From: Mermis nigrescens
Lineage: Eukaryota; Nematoda; Enoplea; Mermithida; Mermithidae
Reading direction: 5' to 3'
Length of the DNA stretch: 64,000 bases
NCBI GenBank assembly: GCA_036768485.1
Contig: JAVLUZ010000346.1
Location: 630,001 to 694,000 of the forward strand
Below the pieces are notes generated by a model that did not search any database, was not told the origin of the DNA, and saw only the letters and a list, made by a program, of their open reading frames with translations. This document shows, in pieces, positions 13,788 through 24,792 of this stretch; within the stretch, counting starts at the first letter, position 1, and the number at the start of each line of letters is the position of its first letter. The translations under genes were made by a program, and so were the position numbers.

Positions 13788-14276
13788 TACTTCAACGGAA
13801 CGGATCCGCAGGGTCCGTTGGAAAAGGCAAATTATTCAGAACAATATAGAAATGATGATCGCTCAGAAAATTTGCAGTTGAAACTCGAGCCAAAGGCGAA
13901 GTCTCCGTTTCAAGGATCAAACGAAAGTTCAGTTAATTCTATTGTAGTATTTAATGATATTTCGCCGCGCATTGACGTCCATCCTAATAATAGCAAACAT
14001 CTTAATCATGCAAATTATTCTGCAACAAAATTTGGTTTGCCTTTGGATCCGTTCATCATATCCCACATTCCACTGACGATTTACGATATTTTGCCTCATT
14101 TACTGATACATCCTCAGTCGCTTATTCCGGCTCTGCAAATAACTGCCGATTATAATAAATTATCGTTTAATAAAAAAAATTGGCTCACTATCGGATTGCC
14201 GACTGCCAAACGCAATAGGACATCATATCTGATGATCACATTAAAATCTCTATTCGGCAACATTGACGGAAAGCAG
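13788..14276 (+). CDS. Mgat4: GnT-IV (MGAT4-family) exon 2: stem and start of catalytic domain
   Basis: The exon runs from a ttttatag acceptor to a cag|gt donor and encodes exactly 163 codons in phase 0. Its first two thirds are stem-like, with five N-glycosylation sequons (NGT, NYS twice, NES, NRT). The last part matches the start of the conserved GnT-IV region: YDILPHLLIHPQSLIPALQI corresponds to the family's 'hLPHLhxxxxSLQPAhQh'. It is followed by LTIGLPTAKRNRTSYLMITL, corresponding to 'hGIPTVxRxxxSYLhxTLxSL'. The enzyme family adds GlcNAc in beta-1,4 linkage to the alpha-1,3 mannose arm of the N-glycan core in the Golgi. The stem is longer than in vertebrate homologues. Confidence 0.85.
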
Positions 14277-15370
14277 GTCAACGCACAGTCCGCACACCGG
14301 ACATGCATGTGATTAGGGGTTGGGGCCTAGAACCCCAAGAATAAAAAGATAGGATATTTTTCCCTGAGAAAATGAGGCAAAATGCGTCTAAAAACGGATG
14401 AAAATTAAAAATCTTTGTTTTAACGCTATTTTAGCGATTATAACATAACAGTTTTCGAGGTCATTTTAGCCAAAACAACTCATTTTTTGACCTCCCAAAC
14501 CGACTGACCCCTTCCAGATCGGCGATATTGTACATGTATGGTCCGCACTCTACATCACACATGGGCGTAGGGGAGGAGATTCCTGAAGCCTGAATCCATA
14601 GAATCCGGAAGGCCTTCTGATATTCAAAAAATCCCTGAAGTTAATTTTTCTAAATTTTTGTTTTTTTTCACGATTTTTTTATTTTTTTGATCATCGTTGA
14701 GATACGCAGAAAGATAATTCTGTTTTGACCCTAACATAAGTTTTTTCGGCAGACTTACCATTACTTCAGATTAAAAGTGCTGATTAAATGCGCTATAAGT
14801 ACTTTTTGCTCTAGAAATTTTTGCAATAGCGTTGAATCTTCATGATAGTTCATAAAAATTTTAATGTTTTATGCAAATCAACTAGAAATGTCAAAGAACG
14901 CTATTGATAAGAATTCCTAAAACTGCGATGAATTTCGATAAGGAATGATCGAATCCTTTGAAATGTTGTAGTGTAACTATCAATTCTTACTGGGCCTATG
15001 AGGGCGCCCCCACTCCCTTAAATCCAACTTCGATTAAGTGTGTATGGATGGACTGCTGCTTTTATCGACTTAAAATCATCAATTTTTTTGGAAATGTGAA
15101 TTAAAATACATTAATTACTTCATTAGCACATCTTATAATGATATATACTTGAAATAGTAATAAAAACACATGCATAATGACCGATCTGAGGGGCATCAGA
15201 GCGATCTGGTGAAGGATCAGCTAAAGGACTTTTTCAAGCTTAAGTGGCCTCAAAAGCTGAATGCTCAATTATCATGAAAACCGCATTAATAAACTGTTCT
15301 GGTTAATTTTTAACCAGTTTGACAAAATATTTCATATTTTCATGCATTTCTAGCCTTTTTTCAATCTGGT
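14277..15370. other. intron 2, left part: degenerate repeat debris
   Basis: No exon-like frame was seen. At 14561-14590 there is a partial left end of the GGGCGTGGGG MITE family (cacacatgggcgtaggg). C-rich and 'ttttttcacgatttttt' patches nearby resemble decayed members. The rest is featureless AT-rich sequence. Confidence 0.35.
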
Positions 15371-15593
15371 TAATAGTCTGTTTCATTAAACTTTTCGGTT
15401 TCTTTTAAATTATTCCGCAAAAATCAGGCTACAAGAGCGCTTTAAAATTTTGCTACAGTAATGTGGCTAAGTAAACATCTCCATATGACTCGATATACTA
15501 TAGAATATCATATTCAACGTATTAGTTTAAGAAACTTTTGTAGGCACTTTAAATTTTATCTAAAAACATCAAAGCTTACTGAAACGGACTATA
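15371..15593. mobile_element. MITE, TATAGTCTGTTTCA family, long form
   Basis: This is a 223-bp copy with ends TAATAGTCTGTTTCATTAAA and CTTACTGAAACGGACTATA. The interior has 'cagtaatgtggctaag' and 'ctccatatgactc', shared with copies at 37072-37881 and 38944-39169. The open frame inside it is chance. Confidence 0.75.
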
Positions 15594-15599
15594 ACTGGC

Positions 15600-16830
15600 T
15601 TAAGGCCCAAATACGTAGATTTCTAATGTATGAATTATTAAATTTTTTTACTGGTATTGTTTTATGCTGGCATCAGCTTTAAAAGTGGCTTAAGCCTGAC
15701 GACCTTGGCACTATACGGAGAGTGCCTATTTTCCAGTGGGTAGGCCCAAAACATTTTGAAGATCAAGGAAGTGCCTAAAATAATCGTCAAAAACGATTTT
15801 CAGAAAATTTAATTCTGGGGTCTGTCAAATTCCGGATTCTGAGGGGTTCAGATCCCCAGACCCCCTAAGCTCATACGGCTAGGGTCTGGGAATTACATCA
15901 GTCGGGAAAAACTGGGCTCGTCTTTTCAAATATTAAAGTTAGAATTAAACGCGGTTTAAGCCTGTGTTCATCGAAACAGGGCCTGGTTAATGGGAAAATA
16001 TGCTTAAGATCATATGTGTTCATGGGATGGTTGGTCCCACAGAATGGGTATTGACCCCCGCAAAATGCTGCAACCCCCTACAGAATTTTCGATTTTCGTG
16101 AAAATTGAAAAAGTGTGTCGTTTAAGCGTTTTTAGCTCATTTTTGGCTCAAAAACTCAAATTCGTCATACACACATTTTTTGACTATATTTTGCCCAACT
16201 TACTCGATTTATTCAAACCATTTCGGAATTTTTGTAATGCTTCTTATTCTTAAAAGAACTGGCATCATCCGAAACGTCAAAAAACAGCGTTTTGACGTGT
16301 ACAACCGTTTTTAGCCTAAAACGCACTTTATAAAAATTACTTAGGCCTTAAACTCCCCCTTTTCCCCAAATTCTTATGACATACATGTGTCATGTATGCA
16401 TATGATTTGAATATTTACAAAATCTCAATTCACAAATAGAATGCGATATCCTTTATGCATTGATTGCATCTCAGAAGATGAAATGTTCGTGGCACTTAGA
16501 GTAAAGAGTTCTACAGGGTTTTCTATTATCTCATGATCTGACGGTCAAATATCAACTATCTTTATTCCATTCTTCTCGGCTTATTGAGTTCTTTTAAACG
16601 ACATACTCGTATTATCTTTCCTTAAAATTGTTAATTATCAGCATAAAAACAATTTATTTTCAAAATGTTTAACGCGGTGGACCCTCAATGTTTTGTAAGA
16701 CATTCATTTCGTATTCGAATTGTGCACGATTATGATCTACCAGGATCATTCAACCTACTTTTAGCATCAGTGAATTCAATTAAATTCTGATATTGGACGA
16801 AGGAATGGAATAAAAACGTGTCGTGTTTTG
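15600..16830. other. intron 2, right part: MITE remnants
   Basis: No exon was recognised. Between about 16010 and 16330 there is a reversed, decayed member of the family better seen at 26990-27415 and 60063-60475. It is recognisable by 'cccccgcaaaatg', a run of 'aaaagcgtttttagc' and 'tttgactatattttgcccaa'. The flanks are AT-rich and unassigned. Confidence 0.4.
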
Positions 16831-16904
16831 GTTTTTTTGTTTGCTATGTGCGAGAAACATGGGCAAAAAATTGGTTTGCGGATAATTCGCTCCCTTCTCA
16901 TGAT

Positions 16905-17100
16905 TGCCCCCCCCACAACTAGCCCCATTCAACTCGCCTCCTCCCATATCTCGATCCTAACCACAACTCTCCCCACACAATTTGCCCCCACACAACTCAC
17001 CCCTCGACAACTCGCCCCCCCCCCACTTAACTCGCCCGCACTCAACTGACCCCAGCACAACTCGCTCCCAAACAACTCGCCCTCACACAACTATAAGATC
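16905..17100 (+). repeat. short tandem array, ACAACTCGCCCCC unit
   Basis: Around fourteen degenerate units of 13-15 bp (variants of CACACAACTCGCCCCC) lie on the + strand. The same unit in reverse complement forms a second array at 17858-18050, so the 17.1-17.85 kb segment sits between inverted arrays. Confidence 0.85.
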
Positions 17101-17857
17101 AAAATTATAGATCCCAATGGGATCGCAATCAATCCAATCATGGGCGATTTGGTCGGACCCCCAGAAGCTGAAAACCCCCGCAGAGTTCAATTTTATTTTG
17201 AATTTTTCCGTAATTTGCCGATGCTAATAGATAAAGCTAACATTAAAGTATTACTGCCCACAACAGAATTTTTCTCTCCTGGCCTTTTTCTTCTTGCCTG
17301 CGTTTGGTCAGCCTCAATCCAATCCTAAATGTTTGTCAATTGACAAATCAGTTCAACACCTATCAGCATACGTACGCGTGTGCATTTAATCCAACGGTTG
17401 CTTGCTACTCACAACCAGGCATGCAAGTGGGGATTTCGTGGCCAAATTCTGGGGTCTTATGGAGCAAAACTGTCACAAATAGCACCAAAAAATCAGTTCT
17501 GGGGGATTTATCGATTGGGGGTTTCCGGAGACTGAGAGTGTGTAAACCCCACGCCTATCTCGAAATTGAAAAATTAACTGTAGATTAAGTTTTGACGTGA
17601 GTCTTGCCTAGAAAGACTCAATGTTTGACCTCGCATACCAGCTGTTTGCACCGGCCATATGCCCTCCCAAAAATCAGCAAAAGGTGCATCAGAAATATAA
17701 ATGAACAAATCTACTTATGTATGATTCATGATGCAATATGCATTTAGTCATAATGAGTTCAATTTTTACCATAAATAAGATTTTTCGTGAAGGCTTTAAA
17801 ATACATGATTGCATTAACAAGCATGAAGTCACGGCTTGAAGTTCAAAGGGCCAGTTG

Positions 17858-18050
17858 TCAGCGGGCGAGTTGTGGGGAGTTGTGGGGGGAGAGGGCGAGT
17901 TGTGTGCGGTGCGGGTTGTATGGGGGCGAGTTATGGGGGCGAGTTGTGTGCGGGCGGGTTGTATGGGGGTGGAGTTGTGGTTATGGCGTGAGTTGTAGAG
18001 GGGAGCGAGTTGTGGGGGAGGCGAATGGTGTGAGGGCGAGCGAACTGTAG
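17858..18050 (-). repeat. inverted partner array, GGGGGCGAGTTGT unit
   Basis: Tandem variants of GGGGGCGAGTTGTG run for about 190 bp and are the reverse complement of the array at 16905-17100. The frame that crosses it is low complexity and not a gene. Confidence 0.85.
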
Positions 18051-18387
18051 GCGAGTCATGCGTATCCCAAAAAATTATAGGGACATGCTTGAGAAGCGTT
18101 CAGAACAACGATAGTTTTAGTCTTTAATCAAACGAGATAGGTTTTTCTATCTTATAAATATTAATAATATTACGTTCTACTTATTGATAAAAAACGATAC
18201 ATAAAAGATAAATATTTATCAGTGTGTAAAAAAGCACTTTTGGTTTCGTCTTGATATTATGCGAAATGACCAATGTCTTTCAGCAAGAAGAAAAATTAGG
18301 TACTTTTATCTTTTCAGAAATAAATATCTTTATGTTCCAATGTTCATTAAACTTTTACGATACCGACATCGTTGTTTTACCTTTCAG

Positions 18388-18718
18388 TTGCCAGGGCGTA
18401 TCACTGTAGTCGTTTTTATCGGCGAACCGAGTGTTACAGAGTTCGCAAACGCACAAGTCGACGAATTGCGCGCCGAATTCGCCGCCCAAATAGACGACGG
18501 ACTTCTGGAAATTGTTGTACCTCATGAAACATTTTATCCTCTCGATTTAGATTCTATGCCGCCGACACTCGGCGATTCGCTCCTGCGAATGAAGTGGCGC
18601 ACGAAACAGAATTTAGATTTTATATACTTGATGATGCATTGTTGGAAAAAGAGCACTTATTACTTGCAACTCGAAGATGACGTGATCACGAAACGCGGAT
18701 ATTTGCAGGATATAAGCG
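18388..18718 (+). CDS. Mgat4: GnT-IV (MGAT4-family) exon 3: catalytic core
   Basis: This is the clearest coding sequence in the window. It runs from a ctttcag acceptor (phase 0) to a gt donor after AGCG (phase 1), 331 bp. It contains VVVFIGEPSVTEFANAQV, then a region with GLLEIVVPHETFYPLDLDS, then LRMKWRTKQNLDFIYLMMHC, and ends YYLQLEDDVITKRGYLQDIS. These match the GnT-IV hallmarks VVFIGE, GLLEVISPPxxYYPDL, VRWRTKQNLDYxFLMMYA and YYxQLEDDI in order. The EDD triplet is the family's DxD-like motif that binds the metal and UDP-GlcNAc. No frameshift or internal stop is present. Confidence 0.95.
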
Positions 18719-20598
18719 GTAATCACAGCCGGGAATTTGGGGCACACATGAAGGTGGAGGTCCGACCATACCTGGGCGATCGTCCCATTCCACCCTGGGC
18801 TATCAAATGTTGATTTTTCCCCTGTTTGGCTGAAAATGGGTTAAAAAATGATTTTATCTGATTTTCCACTGATTCCTCAAATTTTTCTCAAAATCGGCCC
18901 ATCCGAATGGGCCCTTCAGCCCGTCCAGCTTTTGTATCAGCCCATTCCATGAAGAAGCTGAGATGGACTAAAATCCAGGTGTGGTCTGTACTCAACTTAC
19001 CCGACAATCCGGAAGATCCCTCCTAAATCGATAGGCAATCAGAATTAAATTTTTGGTGCTAATTTTGGTGACTTTCCTTTTTCATCTATCGACCCTCAGA
19101 ATTTCTTGCAATCTATGTAGGCTTAGGAGGTTTAACACCCCAGAATCCGGAAAACTTTACGCAAAATCCGTTAGGCCCTGGAATTGAATTTTCAACTTTT
19201 TACCGCAATTTGTTTTATTAGATCTCCCCCAGAATTAAGTTGTTGCCCATGCCCATAGCTTAGAGAGAATGCCCACTAGAGAACGCCCCCCCAGCTGATC
19301 GTAGTTGATGGTATAAAGAATGATCTTTTATTTTCTAATGATTTTTAGCCATCGCCTGACATAATTTTTGCGATTTTCCTGGATAATGCCCATTAATGAC
19401 ATACTAAATTAAAATTTAATCTAACCAACCCTATACTATGCATGCTTTGGCTAAAACCGTTTCACGCATTGTATTTATGCGTCTTCAGTTAGTCTGAATT
19501 TTCCTAATTTTTCAGTACTTTGTGCTTTATTTTTCATGAAAATCATAAAGAAAGTTTTGTGTGAAGCACATTTGTCATCATAATTTTTAAAAATGTCAAC
19601 ATTTTTTTGCATCAGATATGATTCTACTCATTAGAAATGGCTAAAAACCGCCAGACGCGCGTGAAATTGGATGTTAGAAACTTTTTTTATGCAATTTAAG
19701 GATAATAAGTATCGCGCTCCGGTCAGGTAATATTGGAACGTCAGCATAAAACATGCTTTTCAGGGTAGAAAAGAAATGCACAAATGACTTTCATAATAGC
19801 GTATTCGATATTTTTTAGAATGAAAAAAGCGTATGCCGAGCTTCTAGAAACAAGGTGCATTGTGAGAGCGTAAAAATAAGTATGTTTAGCATCTAGTATT
19901 TTGGAAAGATGGGGCGGCATCCAAGCTTTTTCGAAAACAGTCAGAAGTGCGTCTAAAACCCGATACTGAGATTCCCCTAATTTTCGCCAAAAGTCGGCGC
20001 GAAGCGTCGGAAAATTGGTGAAATTTAGACAGAAAATCATTGAGACTTGATTCAAGCATTGGAGCATTCAACGGGAAGCGCAGAAAACTCTTGGAATTTA
20101 TGCTAAACATTGGAACTAAAGCTACAAAAATATGGCTCTCAGGCTGCCAAAAAAGTTAATAAATGTCATAAATAGGTTTTATTGAATTGAGAAACCACGA
20201 AGGTCGATGGCCAAAATCATCTTAAAAACACATCCATACTTTCTCGCTTCGTAAATCCGCCCCTAATTTTTAGCTCTTTTGTAATCATATACCACGAAGG
20301 AGATTTTTGAATCTGGAGGTTTCTTTTCATGATTCTGTTATCTATCGGTAATAATTAAGCAATTGGGCATTTTATATGAGTTTAATGAAGATTATATAAG
20401 TAGCGCTATGACGCATTTGTATATAAAAAATAACCGTAACCATGCTTACAACTTTTTGATAGCCTTAATTTAATTTTTCTTATTTTAGATTTTAATCTTT
20501 ATTTTTAAATTCTTTATTGTAGATCATTCTCAAAATTATAAAGAAGCAGTAAATCATTATAAGATTGAGCCTTTTGCATGGCCGTATCCTAACATTTT
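18719..20598. other. intron 3, left part; expected small exon not found
   Basis: In the family an exon segment encoding roughly W-[MI]-x-L-E-F-[SC]-x-L should follow exon 3 before 23048. I searched for TGG followed by GAA/GAG-TTY in frame and found no candidate with proper splice sites. The stretch holds MITE debris. One example is a GGCGCGAAGCGTC hairpin variant at 19996, in sequence resembling the GGGGCGGATT family interior at 37.4 kb. Confidence 0.4.
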
Positions 20599-20599
20599 C

Positions 20600-21530
20600 A
20601 CCGTCACAACACTCTCACCGCGAAGTCCCAACATTCCCAACGTGAGTCCCAACATTCCCGCCGTTAATATTCCAACCATCCCAACATTTTAACCGCGAGT
20701 CCCGACTTTACCTGGGTGTGGGGGATTCGGGGTATGCACGTCCCCAGAAACCAAAATACCCCCTCCCCGCTCAGAAACCAAAATATTCCCCCCAGAATTT
20801 AATCTTTGGAATTTTCTTTGTTTTTTTCACAATTTTTCGATGCCAATGGATAGTGCTCGATGTGAAACGTTGAAAAATTGTGTTTTTTAGCCATACCACC
20901 ATTTTAAGGCCATTTTTTGACCTTCGAGAAAATCATGCACCCCCTCTTCGTCCAGAGCTTTGGTGCCGCCCACCTATGGTCCCAACATTCTGACCGCGAT
21001 ACCCATCATTCCCTCCGCCATAACACTCTCACCGTCCCAACATTCCCACCATCCCAACACACCCACCACGAGTCCCAAACCAGGCATGCACTCAGTGAGA
21101 GGGACGACTTTGTGGGTCTAGACCTCAAAATTGAAAAAATTAAAAATTTTCTAGAGGAAAACGGGCAAAATAAATGCTAAGAAGAGACGAAAATCAAAAA
21201 AATTTCTCCAAAATGCTCTAAATTGTTGATTGAGTTAAAACTGTTGATAAAACTTTTAATTAATGTAGTGTTTATGCTTTTTTAGAATTTTAACCAGTTT
21301 TGATGTCATTTCGGTTCTATAAAAGCTCAATTTTTAACTTCCCAGTCCGGCCATTCTGTGCAGCTATGATCCAACATACCCGCCCTTCCGATCTCCCCAT
21401 CGAGAGTCGCAACATTCCCGCCGCAAGTTCCAACTTTGCCACCGTTCCAGCATTGCCACCGTCCCAACATTCCCAATGTCCTAACGAACCCACTGCTAGT
21501 GCCAACATTGTCACCGTCCCAACATTCTGA
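20600..21530 (+). repeat. CCCAACATTCCCACCGT short tandem arrays (three blocks)
   Basis: Degenerate 15-18-bp units (variants of CCCAACATTCCCACCG) occur at 20600-20706, 20979-21085 and 21370-21530. The first block is split by a 272-bp MITE with an 8-bp target duplication taken from the array itself. A reverse-complement array lies at 21839-22030. Confidence 0.85.
20707..20978 (+). mobile_element. hAT-like MITE, GGGCGTGGGG family
   Basis: A 272-bp copy inserted in the CCCAACATTCCC array. It is flanked by GTCCCGAC and GTCCCAAC (one mismatch in 8). The left end TTTACCTGGGTGTGGGG and right end GCCGCCCACCTATG match the other copies. The mismatch could reflect array divergence rather than ageing. 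Confidence 0.75.
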
Positions 21531-21838
21531 CATAATGGGTGTTGGTAAGCGGGAATCAGGCCCCTTGAGATGCATACTCCATAGAATTAAGCAGAAATCC
21601 CAAGATTGTATTTTCGGAATTTTCGCTCCGTCAGATCCCTTGTCAGAATGCTTTTGCTGCCTATGTACATTTGTACTACATTGCCTGTGCTTGTAATTCA
21701 CAAGTGAAAGCACAGTCTCCTTCCTAAAAATATACTTTTTTAGTCGAAATTGCTCGTTAGTAAATATCTTCTGAACTTCCCAGTGGAGATCATACCCTCT
21801 CTTTTACCCTCACTCAAACGACTTTTCCTGTCGGTGGC

Positions 21839-22030
21839 AATGTTGGTACTTGCCTTGGGAATGTTGGGACTGTGGGGATGGCGGGAATGTTGGGAATTGT
21901 GGTGGAATGTTGGGATGGTAAGAATTTCGGGACGGTGGGAATATTGGGACGCTGGAAACGTTAGGACTCGCGGTAAAAATGTTGGGACTCCGCGGTGGGA
22001 ATGTTGGGATGGTGGGAATGCTGTGCTGGG
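21839..22030 (-). repeat. inverted partner array, GGGAATGTTGGGACGG unit
   Basis: Tandem variants of GGTGGGAATGTTGGGA are the reverse complement of the 20600-21530 arrays. The pair encloses about 300 bp and resembles the paired inverted arrays at 16.9/17.9 kb. Confidence 0.85.
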
Positions 22031-22185
22031 ACCGTTAAAATATATCCTTGTTAAGTCTTCTAAAGTTTTAAATGCAATATCTTCTGCATCATTCAACCAA
22101 ATTTATTGAAATTTTACTACAATGTAGCTGAAGTATGAGAATTACACATACCAAATTTTTATTCGAATTCCTAAATTATGCAATC

Positions 22186-22430
22186 AATAATGAGCTCTAA
22201 CGTAAGATCCTCCATTTTGAGTGATCTGGTACAAATGTTTACGATATTCAATCAATTTTTCTTGTCTCATTTCAAACTTTATTTCGCCCAACGCGTTTCT
22301 GATTCTTTAATTAAAGTCACTGATATCAAGTGGACGCTTTGTGTAGACCTTAAACTTTGCAAATCCCCACATGAAGAAGTCGTATGGTGTTATGTCAGGT
22401 GAACGTGGCGGCCAAGGCATGTTTAGAGTC
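22186..22430 (-). pseudogene. Tc1/mariner-type transposase C-terminus, decayed
   Basis: On the minus strand a frame reads MPWPPRSPDITPYDFFMWGF and then a helix-rich tail ending NGGSYVRAHY and a stop. The 'PP-x-SPD-hTP-x-D-x-F-hWG' block carries the third catalytic acidic residue region of IS630/Tc1/mariner transposases, and the tail is their usual C-terminal end. An in-frame TAA interrupts the frame between the two parts. The N-terminal half and DNA-binding domain are absent. Confidence 0.75.
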
Positions 22431-22474
22431 CTGCATAAAAATCAAGTCTCCCTCCAAGCGCAAACGCGTTTGGC

Positions 22475-22580
22475 GAAATGACCTTTGAAATGAGACAAAA
22501 AAACATTGTTTGAATATTGCGAACCTTTGCATCAGATCACTGAAAATGGAGAAACTTACGTTAAAGTTCATAATTAATAG
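22475..22580 (+). pseudogene. inverted second copy of the transposase 3' end
   Basis: Facing the previous remnant, the + strand reads a degenerate version of the same tail (HQITENGETYVKVHN then a stop), with a frameshift and stops upstream. The non-coding sequence beyond the stop codons also matches between the arms (about 22040-22185 and 22581-22700, sharing 'cttcagctac-ttgtagta'). The two 3' ends therefore form a tail-out inverted pair. Confidence 0.7.
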
Positions 22581-23047
22581 TAAAGTTCAGGAATTTGAGT
22601 ATAAATTTGCCAGGTTAATTATAATGCTTCAGCTACGTTGTAGTAGAATTTCAATAGATTTGATCTTATAATACAGAAGATTTTGCATTTAAAATATAGA
22701 ACACTTAACTGGGACACCCAAATTGGGCGTTTTGGCGCCAGAATGACGGCAACAATTAGTGTAAATGCTAAAATAGCCTCGAAACTATGTTATATACAGT
22801 TTCAGATTAATTCCAAGTATTAGGCTTATCACTTTCATCGATTTTTTGTTTTTATTTGCCTCTTTTTTGTCAGAAAATGTTCAATTTTCAAAACTTGGGT
22901 CGGTATTATTCTAACTTTGCTCATCGGTATTTCTTATCACATATATGTGCGTTCACTTTAGTGTTTATCTGCTGTTCTTTTGACTACCAGACTTCATCGC
23001 TGAACAAGCTAACAAAAAATGGCTTTCGCTGCATTTCTCAACTCTAG

Positions 23048-23157
23048 GATTTATTGGCAAACTTTTTCGATCCATCGACTTACCTCAGATAATTGCTTTT
23101 ATTGCTGCATTTCACCGTGATAAGCCAGTAGACTGGATAGTGGACGAGTTTTTCGCT
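23048..23157 (+). CDS. Mgat4: GnT-IV (MGAT4-family) exon 4
   Basis: The exon runs from an actctag acceptor, completing a glycine codon split after its first base, to a gct|gtaagc donor. It encodes FIGKLFRSIDLPQIIAFI followed by HRDKPVDWIVDEFFA. This matches the conserved GFIGK-hF-x-x-x-DL...F-h-x-x-F-x-x-DKP-h-DW-h-h-D-x block. The phase-1 start equals the phase-1 end of exon 3, so the missing internal exon must be a multiple of three, or the two exons can be joined directly in frame. Confidence 0.92.
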
Positions 23158-23230
23158 GTAAGCTTCTAATTCGCACGTATATACATAAATACCTACTGAT
23201 TAATTTAATTTTAGTATGCCAACAACCTTG

Positions 23231-23576
23231 TAGTCCATTTCACACGCGTTTCCTCAAAATTGCAAAAAGTTCACCGAAAGCTGACAGATTATGATAAATG
23301 CATTGAGTCGATTAATAACAATTGTATCGGGTTGCTATTATAGTCTGTTTTATTCCAAACGGCCTTTTGCTTTACCGCTTATTACAGCACAATATTTTAC
23401 TGGTTAGTATGTTGCAGCAGTTTGTCAGATGCGCTAAATGATCAGCTTAGCACTTAAAAGATCAAAAATAAGAGTTTAAAGCAATCAACCGCTGAGAGAG
23501 CATAATTGAAGAAGCCGATTTCCGCACTTAAAAATAGATGCAGTAATACGACTTTTTTGGAATGGAACAGACTATA
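23231..23576. mobile_element. two TAGTCTGTTTCA-family MITEs, one truncated
   Basis: A complete-looking copy occupies 23339-23576, from TATAGTCTGTTTTATTCC to TGGAATGGAACAGACTATA. Immediately left, 23231-23338 is the left half of the short form (TGTAGTCCATTTCACACG), cut off at the junction. Both lie in intron 4 of the MGAT4-type gene. Confidence 0.65.
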
Positions 23577-24120
23577 ATTAAAATTTTTTAGAATTCATGC
23601 GCACAATTTAGCCTACTGTTTGCATCTGCGTTTTCTGTACATATACACCGGAATCCACAGAATTATGAGTTACTCTTTAAAAAAACGGCGGGCCTATCTA
23701 TGGCTCCGATTTTCAGGCCTATCTTTCATAGTAGGTATATTCATGGAAAGGTCGGATTTTAAACACACTTTAGTATGCCTGTTTTGTACTAAATAGCTTA
23801 CCTAGACGAGCTATTATAAGCTGGTTCTATACGGTTGGTACGATCTCATCATTTTCATGCATTACCTTTATGTTAGTTATTTTATCGTAACTACAGTTCA
23901 ATTAAGTTTGAAATACATGGCTTACAGTCAAAGTAAAATTACGATTACCTTAGTTAGTAAGGTAAGCTTATTCAAGTCGCATGAGAAAGATGATTCCTTG
24001 ACACTCACATAGCAATTAATCAAAATCTTCATTTTTCTATGCAAATGCTAAACTATGGAATATTTATGAAATTGCATACATCGTTATCGATTCTCAGACC
24101 AAATGTGAAATATTTTCTAG

Positions 24121-24414
24121 GTACGATATTGCTACCCTGGTCAGGCACACAAAGAATGCGTCGCCTCGTGCGACAAGCACAGAATTACCCATAGGCCTAC
24201 TTTATTTCAGCATATGGGCTTTCATAGTTCTTTGCCAGGAAAGATACAGAGTTTGAAAGAAAAAGATTTTGTTGAAGAGCCATTGTTCAAAGGCAACCCA
24301 CCTGCATTAGTATCGACATCACTTGGAGTCTATAAGAATTTCACGTTGGACGAAGCATACAATGCAAAATCATTTTTCTGGGGTAACACATCTAAGCCAG
24401 CTCAGTCTTATCCT
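24121..24414 (+). CDS. Mgat4: GnT-IV (MGAT4-family) exon 5
   Basis: The exon runs from a ttttctag acceptor in phase 0 and encodes VRYCYPGQAHKECVASCDKH, then THRPTLFQHMGFHSSLPGKI, NPPALVSTSL and an AKSFFWG stretch. Family equivalents are V-x-V-C-N-P...C, F-x-PSLFQHVGxHSSLxGKIQxL, NPPAEVSTSL and xxDFFW. The paired cysteines are kept in spirit (YC...EC...SC). The donor is either cct|gtatgt at 24414 (phase 0) or t|gtatgt four bases later at 24418 (phase 1). The latter fits the next exon better. Confidence 0.93.
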
Positions 24415-24756
24415 GTATGTATGTATATTCAGGAACATAAATTAAAATTCATCAGTCGAGAAGTATAGTAATGCGTATAAATTAATCTAAATAATCGAAA
24501 TGAATTTTCACTCTGTGAATAAATAAAATAAATTAAATAAAACAAGCCGCGGCAACCCTATACTGAGAGGGATCTAAAGTACACATGGACGTTCTTCGGG
24601 ATTTTTGTAGGTTTTACACTACCCAGATCCCCAGAATTTGGCTGCTGCCCAAGCATGGTCTACGGTCTAGATAGACTTCCCTTTTTTATTTTTTGCGCGA
24701 TTTTGTACTCCTTAACTCTGATAGTAATGTCTAAATTTTGATTCCAGAACTACGGG

Positions 24757-24757
<1 letters not shown>

Positions 24758-24791
<34 letters not shown>
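24758..24791. repeat. short TTA microsatellite
   Basis: About eleven TTA units lie in intron 5. No other meaning is seen. Confidence 0.9.

Positions 24792-24792
<1 letters not shown>

Noticed and set aside
22861..22910. Candidate for the missing GnT-IV exon ending NFQNLG before a gt
   Set aside because: The end resembles the family's F-S-x-L-G and the phase fits, but the stretch after the cag acceptor is too short and lacks the W-x-x-L-E residues, so it was not annotated.
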